From positions 187,318-251,317 of the forward strand of contig RQTK01000516.1 in the NCBI GenBank assembly GCA_003991915.1: 64,000 nt of DNA, given 5' to 3'. The stretch is from Elysia chlorotica. Lineage: Eukaryota; Mollusca; Gastropoda; Plakobranchidae. Below the pieces are notes generated by a model, which worked only from the letters and a program-made list of their open reading frames with translations, made no database searches and had not been told where the DNA came from. The position numbers and the translations under genes are program-made. Positions 1-33,693 of the stretch are shown here, in pieces (the first letter of the stretch is position 1; every line of letters begins with the position of its first letter).

Positions 1-230
1 TCATTCTAAATAAAACAGTTACCGGTACAACCGTGACGTTGAGTTTTGGTTTGATTTGAATGCCCGTTAGTTTTACAATACATCTAGTTCATTCTTTCTC
101 CTATACTCTTCTCCATCATATTTATATTCTATTTGATTCCAATCCTCCTCCTCCAACTCTCTCTATCTGCCTGCCTGTCTCTCTGCCTCTCTCTCTCTCT
201 CTCTCCATCTCCTCTTCTCCTCTTCCCTCT

Positions 231-299
<69 letters not shown>

Positions 300-423
300 C
301 TCGCCTCCTCTCACCCCCTCTCCATCTTGTCCACTCACCATAGCTCTTAATCTCGCTCACTTTTTGTATTTTATTTAGTCGTTGTTTTGTTGTTTTTTTG
401 TTGTTTTTTTTCTTGTTTTGTTT

Positions 424-465
<42 letters not shown>

Positions 466-813
466 TGCTGATTCTTTTGTACCAGTTATTTTATGCGTGT
501 TTTATCTTCCAGTACTGTAATTTCAGTCAATCGAATTTATCTATAATTTTATTGTGTCTCAAATTCTATTTTTAGTTAATTTATTATCAATCAGGAAACA
601 ATGACTGAGTGAGTAAAAATGCATCCGCTCGATAGCAGTTTAACAAAACATATATAACCATTTGAGGAAATTCATTTGGGCAAAAATATATAAATATTTT
701 ATAATACAACTCGGCGTTAGATCAACAGGTCTTCTTTATGTACATGTGAGTTTAAAACATTCATTGATTTTGTTTGTTCTTGCAGTAGTTATTGTTTTTG
801 CTGCAGTTGGTGG

Positions 814-858
<45 letters not shown>

Positions 859-1400
859 CGTTGTTGTTGTTGTTATTGTTGCTGTTGTCGTTGTTGTTTT
901 TTGGGGGTTGTTTTTTGTTTTTCTTGTTTGCTAGTTCTTTTGTTGTTTGTTGGTGTTTTGTTTTTGTTTTTTGTTGTTGTTTTGTTTTGTGTTTGTTTAT
1001 TTGTTTTTAGGGGGAGGGGTGAATGTTGCTTTATTCTTAACGTTGGCATATATTTATCTCGTCTTCCCGCCAATTTTCTCCTTTCTAGTAAAACACCAAG
1101 CAGGAGTTGGAGATTTCAAACTAGGCCTACTTGTATCGTTAAACAAACAAAAAAATTTAATTTAACATTTTTTCAAACTCACTTAACACATTAATGTTAT
1201 CAATCTTATCATAACCTAGTTTTTTGTTACATTTTTTTTCTGTCACCACAACAGCCGAATGCGATGATCCGTTTAGCTTCTTTCTAGGTTACCGCGTTCC
1301 AAATTAATATTAGACATAGACAAATAGCAAAATGATATCTACACTACAGATATAAATACATAAACAATTATAATAAAAATAAGTACAGATAGTAATAGAC
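1..1400. repeat. Microsatellite-rich upstream region
   Basis: Contains a (CT)n tract at about 180-298, (TTG)n at about 424-465, and a longer (GTT)n tract with interruptions at about 808-900, followed by T/G-rich sequence to about 1015. The reading frames here are only the repeats translated. No gene is seen. Confidence 0.9.
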
Positions 1401-1409
1401 GTACTATTA

Positions 1410-2375
1410 TAGCTATTCAATTCAATTCAATGTTTATTCAGTCAATATATATGCCCCATAGGCCTATATTAAGAACATACATATTGAAAATTATTTTGTC
1501 GAGCACAGGCTTTGCAAGATGAATATATATAAACAATTATACAAATATACATGTAGCAACACAATTAGCAAAAGTTTTACTTAAACATAGCTGTATCTAA
1601 CTACACCTTAACAAACAAACAAAAAACAAAACAAAAAAAACATATAATAAAACAAACTCAAAGAAAAAAAATGTAAAAAATAAAAAAATTAAAAAAAAAA
1701 TTTATTTTAAGAACATAAATTCCTTATCAATCTGGGCAAGTGATCGCGAATTACATAAACAGTTCCAATAATGTGAGTAAGTATAGTACATGTAATAATG
1801 ATGGTCAAATGCACTATAAATGTATGAATTAAGCTCGCTTTTAAGTTACTCTAAACTTACAACGCTAAATCATTAACAGAGGCATAGAATGTAAATGTAC
1901 ACCTTCTAGTAACAATATAAAATTTTAAGTTCTCTTGTGCCATTTAAATGTTTGACTGCTTGTGGGTAAAAGCTCCGAGTTTAATTTTTCAATCTCAGCT
2001 ATTTGGGCGCGGTCAAACTGCGATAGAACACCCTCGATTATTGCCTTATAAAAGCTGACAAGTGTAGGGCCTTGAACCTTGAACGATTTTAATTTTCGTA
2101 AGAAATACAACCTTTGTCTTGCTTTAGTTAAAATATGGCCAACGTTAACGTCCCATGTTAGTTTATTGGAGAGGTGTGTACCGTACCCAAAAATGTAAAT
2201 GTACCTACACGTTCTACTTGAGTATCATTAATAGAAAGAGGAGGTGGGGCTAGACCCGTAAGTCTAAAATCAACAATTATTTCTTATTTCTTTAGTTTTG
2301 TTTACGTTCAGCTGAGGGTTGTTATTTTGACACCAGTCTGTGAGCGAGCTTACTTGCTGTCGTTATTCGACTTCA
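1410..2375 (-). pseudogene. LINE reverse transcriptase remnant (3' part)
   Basis: Reading the minus strand from about 2370 gives, over several frames, LTDWCQNNNPQLNVNKTKE, then VERVGTFTFLG, then RQRLYFLRKLKSFKVQ and FYKAIIEGVLS. This order (thumb of the reverse transcriptase, YLG-like motif, FLRKL helix) is typical of the C-terminal part of the RT of many animal non-LTR elements. Frameshifts and early stops show it is dead. The 3' end runs through AT-rich sequence to a short TTGAA repeat near 1420-1440, as is usual for LINE tails. Confidence 0.7.
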
Positions 2376-2439
2376 TTGTTATTGTACATATTATAGCCAC
2401 GAAGCTAACTTGTCTGATGCAGTTGGTTCGTTAATATTT

Positions 2440-2587
2440 TCTATCATCACCCTCCTTCCCCCAGTGTACGAAGTAGGCCTACAGTTCCTGCACAAAAGCC
2501 AGCCCCGATAGGACCAAACTTATACATATCTTTCCCTCTCATCAAAATCGCAGGCCTAGATCGGTTTGGTCTCAGCTTAATTGAACG
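2440..2587 (+). promoter_or_regulatory. 5' leader of the A-T-R1-R2 gene, possible 5' UTR splice acceptor
   Basis: A pyrimidine-rich tract followed by CCCCCAG near 2463 looks like a 3' splice site, so an upstream non-coding exon may exist. No TATA box is evident. An in-frame TGA immediately upstream fixes the start at 2588. Confidence 0.3.
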
Positions 2588-23147
<20,560 letters not shown>

Positions 23148-24446
23148 TGTTAGTTTTTCACACTCTGGTTGCTCACTTTGTACATATTATCAAGGAGCAA
23201 GTTAATTGTTGGTAAACGAGGAAGGAAAAGGTAGTTCCCTCCATATTTTTATTTCTTGCGGGAGGAAAAAAACACATTTGATATAAATAAGGCGTTACAA
23301 ATTCACACAAAATGATGTGCTTGAGTAGTCTATACTTTGGTAAAATCCTGATGATTTGCTTTTATTGCCTTTTGGTTTTAAACATCATTTGTGGTCTAAA
23401 ATGTTGTATGTTTGTTAGCAGGTAATGTACTGAAGTAAACGAAATTATCAGTGTTTGTTCTGTATTGTTTTAATGTTCATACTTGTTACTGAAGAAGCAA
23501 AATATCAATTTCTCTTTCCAAAATTCTTATCTTGAATGATGATTAATGACATTGTGTGTAGGTGGCATATTTATACTTTATTAATGAAATTGATTTCAAG
23601 CAACAAAATGGACAGTAGTTAAAATTGCAATCCAAATGTTTACAGTTTTTTCTATATAAAATTAATGCTCTTACTTATCATATTACTATTTGTTAGTTCT
23701 GTAATTTACTCAAGATAAAAAAAAAATGTAAAAAATCCGCATAGAAGATAAATTTTTCATTTCTAACAGTTAGTAGATCTTACATAATTAAACTTTCAGA
23801 TTTGCCCACTGCACATCGCGCAGTTATAGTCAAATACCAATGAATGTTGAATTTATGAGACTCGTGTTAACCCATTAACATTGTATGAAAATCTCATGAT
23901 CAATTAGTGAATTCAAATGAATATATAATTTTCTGTAAATAAATGTCAATTTTTTTTTCTCATCACAGATTAGTTTCAAACTTTTCAAGAATAAGTTTAA
24001 ATATTTCCACTTAGATTAACTTCATTTTTTCTAAAGCTGCGCAGATAGGCCGAGGAAAATTTTTGCAATTGTGTGGGGGAATAGGTCCACATGTGAAAAA
24101 AGTGAAGCCCCATCCTTTCATATATTCATATCTTGCTGAAAAAAATGTGTTCTTTGAATTTCAATAATAATTAATGTAAGGGGGGAGGTATACAAGTTAT
24201 GACGTTATTTTCAAAACTGTTGTCATCATTTTCATTTCATCCTTTTTGATCTATCTGTAATCTTTTATCTTATTTACTATTAAAGGTTTTCTTTTCAACA
24301 AAAACATGTTTTTCCATTATGTCTTACAGTTTCTTTTATGGCACTCCTAATGCACGAATTTTCATAAAGATGAAGAAATGCCATATAACAATCTTGCCTG
24401 TTATAAAACTTGACCAAAATAATGTGTAATATGTGTATTAATAAAC
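23148..24446 (+). promoter_or_regulatory. Probable 3' UTR and polyadenylation region of the A-T-R1-R2 gene
   Basis: AT-rich non-coding sequence follows the stop codon. AATAAA hexamers on the + strand at 23938-23943 and 24440-24445 are candidate polyadenylation signals. No other gene is seen before the converging minus-strand gene that ends at 24493. Confidence 0.5.
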
Positions 24447-24492
24447 TTTTACTTTAATTACATTACTTCTTATCATGGCAAACATTGTTTTT

Positions 24493-25374
24493 CTAAGTGT
24501 ATTTTCTTTCCCTCTTATATGGTAATTTTATGATGCAGATAATGATACTGCTGCGCAATAACAATAACAATAATAATAATAATAATAATAATAACAACAT
24601 TTTGGTTTTCATAGTGGCGAAAGGATTTTGTTTTCTTATTTTCTCCTGCAGCAGAGCCCTATTAAGACGCTTAACAATGCTCACTTGCCGATGACACCCC
24701 TCAAGGACGTATGCGGGAAGAGGCGTGTCTTCGATTATTACCCGCCCACTCTCAGTGTGGACAAGATAATCCCACACGCTCCCCACAAAATCTCCAGCTA
24801 CAGATCCGCACCAGTGTGAGCCACTGTAGACGATGCATTCCCTTGTGTTATCTACGGCTTGACACAGGTCTGCTTCTTGGTCGTATGAAACACCATACAA
24901 GAGGGGCATGCAGGAGTAGAATTCTTGTTCTGCCGACTCGAGGAGACTGGAGTTTTTGAAACAGTCCGAGGTGGACAAATTGACCAGTATGTCCATGTTC
25001 TCTGGGGATGCCAGGTAGCCGGAATAAAACTCAACTTCGATATCAAAGGTTTGTTTCTCGGTGACCCCTGAACAGTATGGTTCCGCCATCTCTCTTTGCA
25101 TGCAGATTTTCGCTTCTTGAAATGATGAGCTCCACCTCTCTAGATTGCTGCGAATGCTTATAAATTCGCCTGCTGTTTGAATGTTACTGAATACTGAATC
25201 GTATTGCTCTAGGTTTGGCTTGACACAGTTCTCACTTTTTTTGTCCATGCATTTGGATGAATTATTTTCCTCCTCTTGCCCTTCATCGAAGCCTCGTTTT
25301 ATTACGCTGCTAGTACTCGCATCAATGATGGCTAAAAGTAAAATCAAGACTGCCACTTTTACAGAGTAATCCAT
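24493..25374 (-). CDS. Secreted cysteine-rich protein, tandem copy A with stop-loss extension (293 aa)
   Basis: Starts MDYSVKVAVLILLLAIIDAS, a clear signal peptide, followed by a dibasic KR and an acidic Glu-rich stretch. The mature part has ten cysteines, including GSHWCGS and the pairs KCMDKKSENC and ICMQREMAEPYC, plus NLS and NSS sequons. I do not recognise the family. Copy A differs from copy B by about four residues over the shared 259. After the shared C-terminal KTKM, copy B stops, but copy A reads into a TAA/TTA microsatellite that adds about 14 leucines, then RSSIIICIIKLPYKRERKYT. The reading frame is open 135 nt further upstream, but the conserved signal peptide marks 25374 as the start. 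A possible acceptor (TTCAAATTACAG) lies about 38 nt upstream, suggesting a 5' UTR intron. Confidence 0.7.
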   Translation of the reverse strand: MDYSVKVAVLILLLAIIDASTSSVIKRGFDEGQEEENNSSKCMDKKSENCVKPNLEQYDSVFSNIQTAGEFISIRSNLERWSSSFQEAKICMQREMAEPYCSGVTEKQTFDIEVEFYSGYLASPENMDILVNLSTSDCFKNSSLLESAEQEFYSCMPLLYGVSYDQEADLCQAVDNTRECIVYSGSHWCGSVAGDFVGSVWDYLVHTESGRVIIEDTPLPAYVLEGCHRQVSIVKRLNRALLQEKIRKQNPFATMKTKMLLLLLLLLLLLLLLRSSIIICIIKLPYKRERKYT

Positions 25375-26652
25375 ATTGGAGAAATATGTTGCAGTGTAAT
25401 TATCCTTGTATTCCTGTAATTTGAAAATAATATTGTAAAAATAAAATACTTCAGTGCTGTGAACTATTCTTATCAAAATTGACTTAATTTCTATAGGAAA
25501 AAAAAACACGTCTTGTGATCAATCCTTTTGTTGTTGTCTTGTTTTCTGTCCATATTTCAGGCTGAGAGAAAGAGGCAGTGAGTGCCAGAATTTTTACGGT
25601 CTGAGTGAGTATTTTATAATTTTGTGTGTTAGTGATTTGTGTGTGTGGGGGGGGGGGTATATCACTACATTTTGGTTTTCATAGTGGCGAAAGGATTTTG
25701 TTTTCTTATTTTCTCCTGCAGCAGAGCCCTATTAAGACGCTTAACAATGCTCACTTGCCGATGACACCCCTCAAGGACGTATGCGGGAAGAGGCGTGTCT
25801 TCGATTATTACCCGCCCACTCTCAGTGTGGACAAGATAATCCCACACGCTCCCCACAAAATCACCAGCTACAGATCCGCACCAGTGTGAGCCACTGTAGA
25901 CGATGCATTCCCTTGTGTTATCTACGGCTTGACACAGGTCTGCTTCTTGGTCGTATGAAACACCATACAAGAGGGGCATGCAGGAGTAGAATTCTTGTTC
26001 TGCCGACTCGAGGAGACTGGAGTTATTGAAACAGTCCGAGGTGGACAGATTGACCAGGATGTCCACGTTCTCTGGGGATGCCAGGTAGCCGGAATAAAAC
26101 TCAACTTCGATATCAAAGGTTTGTTTCTCGGTGACCCCTGAACAGTATGGTTCCGCCATCTCTCTTTGCATGCAGATTTTCGCTTCTTGGAATGATGAGC
26201 TCCACCTCTCTAGATTGCTGCGAATGCTTATAAATTCGCCTGCTGTTTGAATGTTACTGAATACTGAATCGTATTGCTCTAGGTTTGGCTTGACACAGTT
26301 CTCACTTTTTTTGTCCATGCATTTGGATGAATTATTTTCCTCCTCTTGCCCTTCATCGAAGTCTCGTTTTATTACGCTGCTAGTACTCGCATCAATGACG
26401 GCTAAAAGTAAAATCAAGACTGCCACTTTCACAGAGTAATCCATATTGGAGAAAGATGTTGCAATGTAATTATTCTTGTTTTCCTGTAATTTGAAAATAA
26501 TATTGTAAAATACTTCAGTGCTGTGAACTATGCTTATAAAAATTGACTTAATTTTTATAGGAAAAAAATCACGTTCTGTGATCAATCCTTTTGTTGTTGT
26601 TGTTGTTTTTTTTTTGTCCATATTTCAGGCTGAGAGAAAGAGGCAGTGAGTG
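24597..26652. repeat. Tandem segmental duplication of about 985 bp, two units
   Basis: Unit A is about 24597-25584 and unit B about 25667-26652. They are nearly identical across the coding region and about 180 bp upstream, ending in the same GAGGCAGTGAGTG. Unit B's 5' side runs into a (GA)n microsatellite. The two are separated by about 82 unique bases containing a G run. The first edge of homology coincides with the last sense codon. Confidence 0.9.
25665..26444 (-). CDS. Secreted cysteine-rich protein, tandem copy B (259 aa)
   Basis: Same protein as copy A: signal peptide MDYSVKVAVLILLLAVIDAS, dibasic KR, acidic linker, ten cysteines and two or three N-glycosylation sequons, ending KTKM with TAG. 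The coding region is uninterrupted in one exon. Upstream on the minus strand a TATAAAAA word lies near 26550, about 110 nt from the ATG, and could be a core promoter; in copy A the same place reads TATAGAAA. A TTACAG acceptor-like site also precedes the ATG. The function is unknown; a secreted or extracellular role is inferred from the signal peptide and cysteines. Confidence 0.75.
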   Translation of the reverse strand: MDYSVKVAVLILLLAVIDASTSSVIKRDFDEGQEEENNSSKCMDKKSENCVKPNLEQYDSVFSNIQTAGEFISIRSNLERWSSSFQEAKICMQREMAEPYCSGVTEKQTFDIEVEFYSGYLASPENVDILVNLSTSDCFNNSSLLESAEQEFYSCMPLLYGVSYDQEADLCQAVDNTRECIVYSGSHWCGSVAGDFVGSVWDYLVHTESGRVIIEDTPLPAYVLEGCHRQVSIVKRLNRALLQEKIRKQNPFATMKTKM

Positions 26653-26654
26653 GG

Positions 26655-26900
26655 AGTGAGAGAGAGAGAGAGAGAGAGGGGGGGGTAGTGAGACAGAGAC
26701 AGAGACAGACAGCGGCATTGAGAGAGACAAAGGAGAGAGAGAAACAGAGACAGACAGACACACAGATTGATTGAGAGGAATTGAGAGTGAAGGAAGAGAG
26801 ACTGCCAGAGGCATTGAGAGAGACAAGGGAGAGAGGCGTTGAGAGAGACAAGGAAGAGAAAGAGGTAATGAGAGAGACAAGAAAGAGAGAGAGAGAATTT
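26655..26900. repeat. Purine (GA/GACA)n low-complexity tract
   Basis: Impure GAGAGA and GACAGA repeats, upstream of copy B of the secreted-protein gene. The Ser/Leu frames over it on the minus strand are artefacts. Confidence 0.85.
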
Positions 26901-27678
26901 TAATAAGGCGGAAAGTGTCATTATTTAGGCCTAAGGTGTGTATCGTAATTTCAACATCTGAACATCATGCATCCATGTAATTAATAGTGAAACCATACGA
27001 AATTTAACTCCACCAACTACGTGTAAGGCTTCGCAAATTAAGAGTATTAAAATATTTTCTAAATCAAGAATGTGTCTTTTTCTGTATTTTTTTAATTCAA
27101 TATACGTGAAAAAAAAACACAAAAAAACATTGCAGGTTGGGTAAAATCAATTATAACTATAAGGTTTAAGCTACAAATAATTTCTACGTAAGAAATTTTT
27201 TTCCTACCGAAAATTGTATGCCATTAGATCTAATAAAATTGTCTTAGGTTGTTGCCTCTGCATTTGAACAAAAACATTTTTTTCTTGCTTACAACCTTAT
27301 GGACCAAAAAGTACTCACGATTCTCTTGTGACGACGCAACCAATTCAATGCGAGTGACGGCTTTTACTTCTTTTATACGTTTCTCCTTTTCTGCTCAATG
27401 GTAACCTTGGCACCCACGGACCATGAATTGTCCTTAATAAATCGGATACATTATTTTTATTTTCACCAACAAATAACAAAATTTGGAAATGATTTGAGTA
27501 GAATGTTCAACTAAAATGAATCTTCCCAGGTCATTAGGATTGTTTAATTTATGAGTAACTGTAAATGATATTTATCTCTGCCCATTCCTCTGTCCTTGGT
27601 CCTCCGTTTTATTTCACTTTGACTTGACAATATTAATTTCATTTGCCTGTCTTTTTGTTTGTCTTTCCTCCCCAACTC

Positions 27679-28350
<672 letters not shown>

Positions 28351-28798
28351 ATGTATAAATATTATTTTTTTTCAAATTATATTTGTGATACTTTATCCAC
28401 TTAGGCCTATGTCATTTTGTCATTGTATTCACCTAAACAAAACAACAGTGACTATGCATCGCTTGTGAACAAAACTCTTAAAGAATTAATATAATATGTT
28501 TAGTATTCAAAAGAATACATGTAGGCCTACTATATTTGAAAATAAAAAAGAGCACATAATAATTATTTTATACGGTAAAATGCTACATGATCAACGGTTC
28601 TCTTTTTTTTCGACTTTTTGACGGTTTATTATCTCTATCCTGAACAAAGCCAAAAAGTGCTCTTGTATTAAACTTAACCCGCACACTTCCAAATGTTCAA
28701 ATATAAATCCAATTTGCCCCTGATTAATGTTTCCACTAACATGGGCGTGAATTATGCTGTAGCGTTATTTTGATTTACTAGCCGTTGGTCGAGGGTTT

Positions 28799-28889
28799 GA
28801 GTGTTGGTTTTGCTTAGCGTCCAACTTCAGCACTAAATAATAATGCATTATTGTGGTCGGGTCCCAAGCCTAACGTCTGAAATTTTTTT
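28799..28889 (-). mobile_element. SINE fragment
   Basis: A diverged piece of the SINE body: GTGTTGGTTTTGCTTAGCGT, then CAACTTCAGCACTA, then ATTGTGGTCGGGTCCCAAGC and CTAACGTCTGA. It is truncated before the tRNA-like part. Confidence 0.6.
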
Positions 28890-29595
28890 TAATACCATTC
28901 GAAATCCGGTAACCCATGACAGAAAAGGAAGAATGGCGCACACCGGAATCGTGAGAATAGTGACGGTTAAATCATACATGTAGTAAGACAACGGACTTAG
29001 TCCGAATAAAATCACAAACTACATGTACATGTGCATGCGAGGATTGCTGGTTGAAGGACGGACCCTCTTCTTCAAGACACAGTGATAATGAATTTTAAGC
29101 GCCATTATTTGGCTCACCCAGAATAAGGTCGAACAAAGAATTTGCTTTGCAGTTACGTTGGGGACTAAGGTATATTAAATCTATACAATGCATCAACTAG
29201 GACAAACCAGATATCACATTCTTGTTGGCTAAAGGTAAATAAAAATATTTTGGAAAGATTCTACATGTATTTGACGGCCGTCAGAGGGACCCAGGTGAAA
29301 TTGCGGCGGCCACCGATTTGATTTTACTTCTAGACTCTTTTTGAGGCAGAGTCACTCTTACGTGGGCGGAATGTTACAAAACGCTTCATGTAGGCCTACA
29401 TGATATAAGAGTTGAATGATTTCTTGGCAAATCACATTCAAGTGCACTAGAACAAGTGAAGTGGGTACACAAAATTTTATTATCTGACAAAGCAAATTAA
29501 TAACGGGGAGAATGAGTTCTGTGTTAAATGGTGCATAGAGTCAGCTTCAAATATTGTTTTTGTTCTCTATTGTGAGCATTAACATTACCAATTTT

Positions 29596-29612
29596 ATTAT
29601 TATTATTATTAT

Positions 29613-29680
<68 letters not shown>

Positions 29681-29695
29681 TTGTTGTTGTTGTTG
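29596..29695. repeat. (TTA)/(TAG)n/(TTG)n compound microsatellite
   Basis: A short TTA run changes into about 22 TAG units and then TTG units. It has the same composition as the array around the 855-N gap. Confidence 0.95.
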
Positions 29696-30510
29696 AAACA
29701 TTATTTTGATCATTGCTTTATTTCTAACTGTATTTTGATGCAGTGTCCATGGAATTATGTAATATGTTTGATAAATGTATCAAAAGAATCCAGTGATACG
29801 ACCGGTTACAAATGTACTTTCTATATTTAATGAGCAACACGGAAGAAACTGGAACTAAAATGTGAACATTTGGGATTCTTTGATTTACCAATGAAACATT
29901 GGCCTCTCTGAGAGTTAAGCAATATCTACACGGTGATAAAATTTGAGGCTGTAACTGTAAGAGAACGGTGTATTTTTTCTATTCCTTCTCAAAAACAAGA
30001 GTTGATCGTCACGACATGGGTATAAATTTACTGACCATTGATTGTATGGGTCGGTATGTGTTGTAAGCCTGACCATTTGGTGTTCACCAGTCATGATAGG
30101 CTAAACATGCCTTATCTCACTCTCAAAGTCAAACCTATCTGAATCTACCGGAAGGACGATGCATCCCGCCCTCGGTGGACACACGTCAGCGCAGAGGCTG
30201 AGAATAATCACACATGGTGCGTCAAATTCGCCTCTGCCTCAAAGTGGACACCATACTAGTTACGGACCTATCTCTCAGTGCATTTAGAACGCATGCTCGG
30301 AAACAAAATAGAATCCAGCGCACTTAAATGTTCAAACCATTGAAAACGACACTGTTTAACTTCAGGTGTACACAAAAACTGCGTACGGATGAGAGGGGTG
30401 AGAGAGACAGAGACAACGAAAGGAAAGAAAGAGTTAGACAGAGAGAGAGAAAGAGCAAGGGAGAAAGGGAGAGAGAGAAAGAGAAAAGAAAAAAAGAGAG
30501 AGAGAGAGAG

Positions 30511-30657
30511 TTGTTGTTTTTGGGTCGGTTTAACGCCCAACAGCAGCACTATATAGGCTATATTGTGGACGGGCCCCAAGACGGAAGTCGGACAATTTTA
30601 TGTGCTAACCTTTTGCGTCGGTAGCCGATGTTCTAGCCATGAGCCACCGCGGCACCC
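30511..30657 (-). mobile_element. SINE copy with internal deletion
   Basis: Shares GGTTTAACGCCCAACAGCAG, ACTATATAGGCTATATTG and GGACGGGCCCCAAGACGGA with the other copies, then jumps from GTGCTAACC directly to TTTTGCGTCGG and the tRNA-like end GCCACCGCGGCACCC. The middle of the element is missing. It abuts a (GA)n tract. Confidence 0.75.
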
Positions 30658-33336
30658 ATACGAATTGTGCATACAAGATTAGTAATAAAAGTGAAGTCTA
30701 TGTACAGCGTTGTAAAAGATCCATATGGGACCAATCACAGTTAAATTTTATTATAGAGAGAGAGACAGAGAGAGAGAGAAATATGGCGGATAGAGTCTGT
30801 AAGGTAGGTATGAAAGATAACAAGTTGTTTGGGGTCAATAAATAACGCGCTTGGGAGACGATAAAAACCATTATGCTTTTCAAAAAATTCAAAAAACTGA
30901 TACGCAATACATCCATTCCGGTGTGGACCTTATGCAATATGGAGAAGACAGAAGTGCAACTTCGGGTTTCGTTTGTTCGACGATCAGAGCTTTGAAATTG
31001 AGCTAGTCTCCTCGTCTGATACCGGTACTGGCTTGTCGTTTTGCATGGCAGTCGAAAAATCACTTGCGCTGGCAACCCTGAATTGATATGTAGCAACGTA
31101 TCACATATGCGCAAAGAAGATTCACGAGTCCGCTATTCTCGTTACCGGTATTGTCAGTGGCATTTTAAAAGTCTCTGCCTTTAAATAACTACGGTTTGAA
31201 CCACGGAAAAAATTAAAATGTATCTGACTATGAATGATACAAAGGCGAAAAAGACAAGAAAGGTAAAGAAAACTATAAAACTAAGACATCCACTATACTT
31301 TCATACAAATGTTATTGGGCCTAGCTTTTTCTTCAAATAAAAAAAATGGTCTTAATTTTACCCCCCCCCCCCTTTTTTTTTTTTACACACATACATACAC
31401 ACACACGTGGCGTAAATGAAATGAAATTACAAGTTAACAATGTGGTTTCAATTTTAATTCCAAATAACAATCGTAGATCTGCCAACCTGTGAAAATTGCA
31501 CAATTGTAATAAAGACATCGTATAGACGTTCAGAACAAACTTCGGAAAAGGCCTAATACTTGTATACAAGTATATGAATATGTTGTGAGACACCGTCTCA
31601 TTAGTTGCAAAAGGTACACAATCCTAACAATCAATTAACAAACTATACGAGGGTGACACAACCATAATTAAAAAAGATAACCTTTTCATGGAAGGAACAT
31701 GTGCAACACAAACTGGATTGAAACTGTACACTGTATACGATTCCTATAGTCCATTTCCAATTTCTATTGAATTGAAAAGTTCACTGAACTACTAAAAATT
31801 AATGGTGGGCAAACTAATTACACGTATTTACACTTGTATACTTTTTAGTAAAAGTACTAAAACCTTTCAGTATCCTCCAAGCAGTGGGCCTTCTGGAGGA
31901 ATAATCCAAACGACGCGTGTTTTAAACATAAAAATCTACATGTGTGCCCTTGTGTCAACTTATAGACAGTACATTCATATATAACAACGATTTCTAATTG
32001 GGATTAGAGATACATGAAGATGTAAACTAATTTACCATGAAAAAACCCCACAAAGATTAAGAAACAACAAAAAATCATTAATCAACTTATCACCCACATA
32101 CACATCAATTCAAAGGCATACATTGTGCACCATTCAACCCTTACATTTCTTGAATTGTATCACAGTCACAATATACGTATACATGCATTAGTTATACATG
32201 TATACATGTAACAATTTACACGATAAAATGTTTTCAACATTTAGTTTAAGTTTTCAATAATGATCATTGATCCTAAAATGTTTTACAGTGCAGTTAAATT
32301 TAAAATTGTTAAGGTTTAACATCGTAAAAAAGTAATCTTCATCATCTTAAAAATCATAAATTTGTTTACTCTAACATTGTAATTAGAATTAATGAAATGT
32401 ATTCACTCTTATTATTAGTTTTTGACACAAACATATTCTGCTGAGGACTAAAGTGAAGAACAACAACAAAATACAAAACACGGTTGGGTCTTGTGGGATA
32501 AGAAGCATGCGTCGGATCGCCTTGTCAGTTACTCAAAAAGAACCACTACCTCTGGAAGCACAGCGTTCATTCTGTGTGTGAACCCAGAAGTGTGAAAACT
32601 ATTTTTTCTGCAATTTGAAGTTCGAAGAACAATATCTGTAGGCCTACTTTATAAATTATATTAATCATTTAGTTAAATACAACTTAATACATACACGTAT
32701 GCCGTACTAAAACATTTGAAGCACAGACCTTTTTTTTTGTCTTTTTTTTTTCTTCAGTGGGACAAACAATGTGAGAGAAGAGCAAGAAAAGGGCGTTTGG
32801 GCGACCGAGAATGAAATGACTGTCTACATTGCAGTTTTTACATTGACAAGATGGGTCAGAGGGCATAACAACAACGGTAAAAACGAGAAACGCAAGTAAA
32901 AATACTAACAGTAACAAAGAAGTGGAAAGCCAAAATACCGTATGAGATTACAGTACATACCATAAATAATTCGACATTACAGGGACCAGAACTTTCATGT
33001 CAACTTAGGAGAAAGTCACATTAGAAGAAAGAAAAGCACATTGTATTTTGAGAGAAAGCCAAAGCTGGAGTCGCTTGGCTGTGGGTCTAGATAGGAATTT
33101 ACACAGAGGTGTTCTTGTGTTCTTTGTGTATCATGCACGGGCTTGTCTAGCTTGTACAAAGTTTATCAATCTTTGAAAGGTCTAATACAGAGACAAAAAC
33201 CTGTTTTGTAAAAGAAAAAAAAAAGGATTGATGTCATACATGTATTGAGTTAAAAACATGTCGAATACACGTATGTAATTAAGGAAACGAAGCAGTAAAT
33301 TATCGAATAAAAATGTGCAAGAGGCAATTAAAAAGA
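30658..33336. other. Intergenic region and distal 3' flank of the zinc-finger gene
   Basis: No gene is recognised. A run of C followed by T lies at about 31360-31385. A 138-residue minus-strand reading frame at 30698-31114 shows no recognisable features. Confidence 0.5.
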
Positions 33337-33693
33337 TTTATTCGGGACTTTTAAAGTACCGGTATGTCAAATTAAGGAAAATATCAAATGATCAGATCTC
33401 GAAGTGGAGGGCACTGTACATGTAGGCCTACAGTAGCCTACCTGACAATACATCACAGACCACTTAATGTGGTTGGAAATTAAATCATAACAATTACATT
33501 TGTATAGCGAACATGTTTGATATATACAAAAGAAGTGCTGTTTTAAATAATTAAAAAAATACTGCTGATATGATCTACCCGTATCAGAAACATAATTTGA
33601 GCGATCCAGGGGGGTTACTCAACCAATACACTACAAAATAGCAATTGACATCGCCACAAATGAATACAAACAAACCTTGGTCATATAATAAGC
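33337..33693 (-). promoter_or_regulatory. Probable 3' UTR of the zinc-finger gene
   Basis: Non-coding sequence follows the stop codon on the minus strand. TTTATT on the + strand at 33337-33342 is a minus-strand AATAAA and is the first candidate polyadenylation signal. Confidence 0.4.

Noticed and set aside
25375-25509. Extra N-terminal residues of copy A and copy B of the secreted protein
   Set aside because: The upstream frame is open but differs between the copies, lacks a signal peptide and contains a likely splice acceptor. The conserved start is at the signal peptide.
30698-31114. A 138-residue minus-strand frame
   Set aside because: No recognisable domain, partly over a (GA)n tract, and no splice context that would support it.
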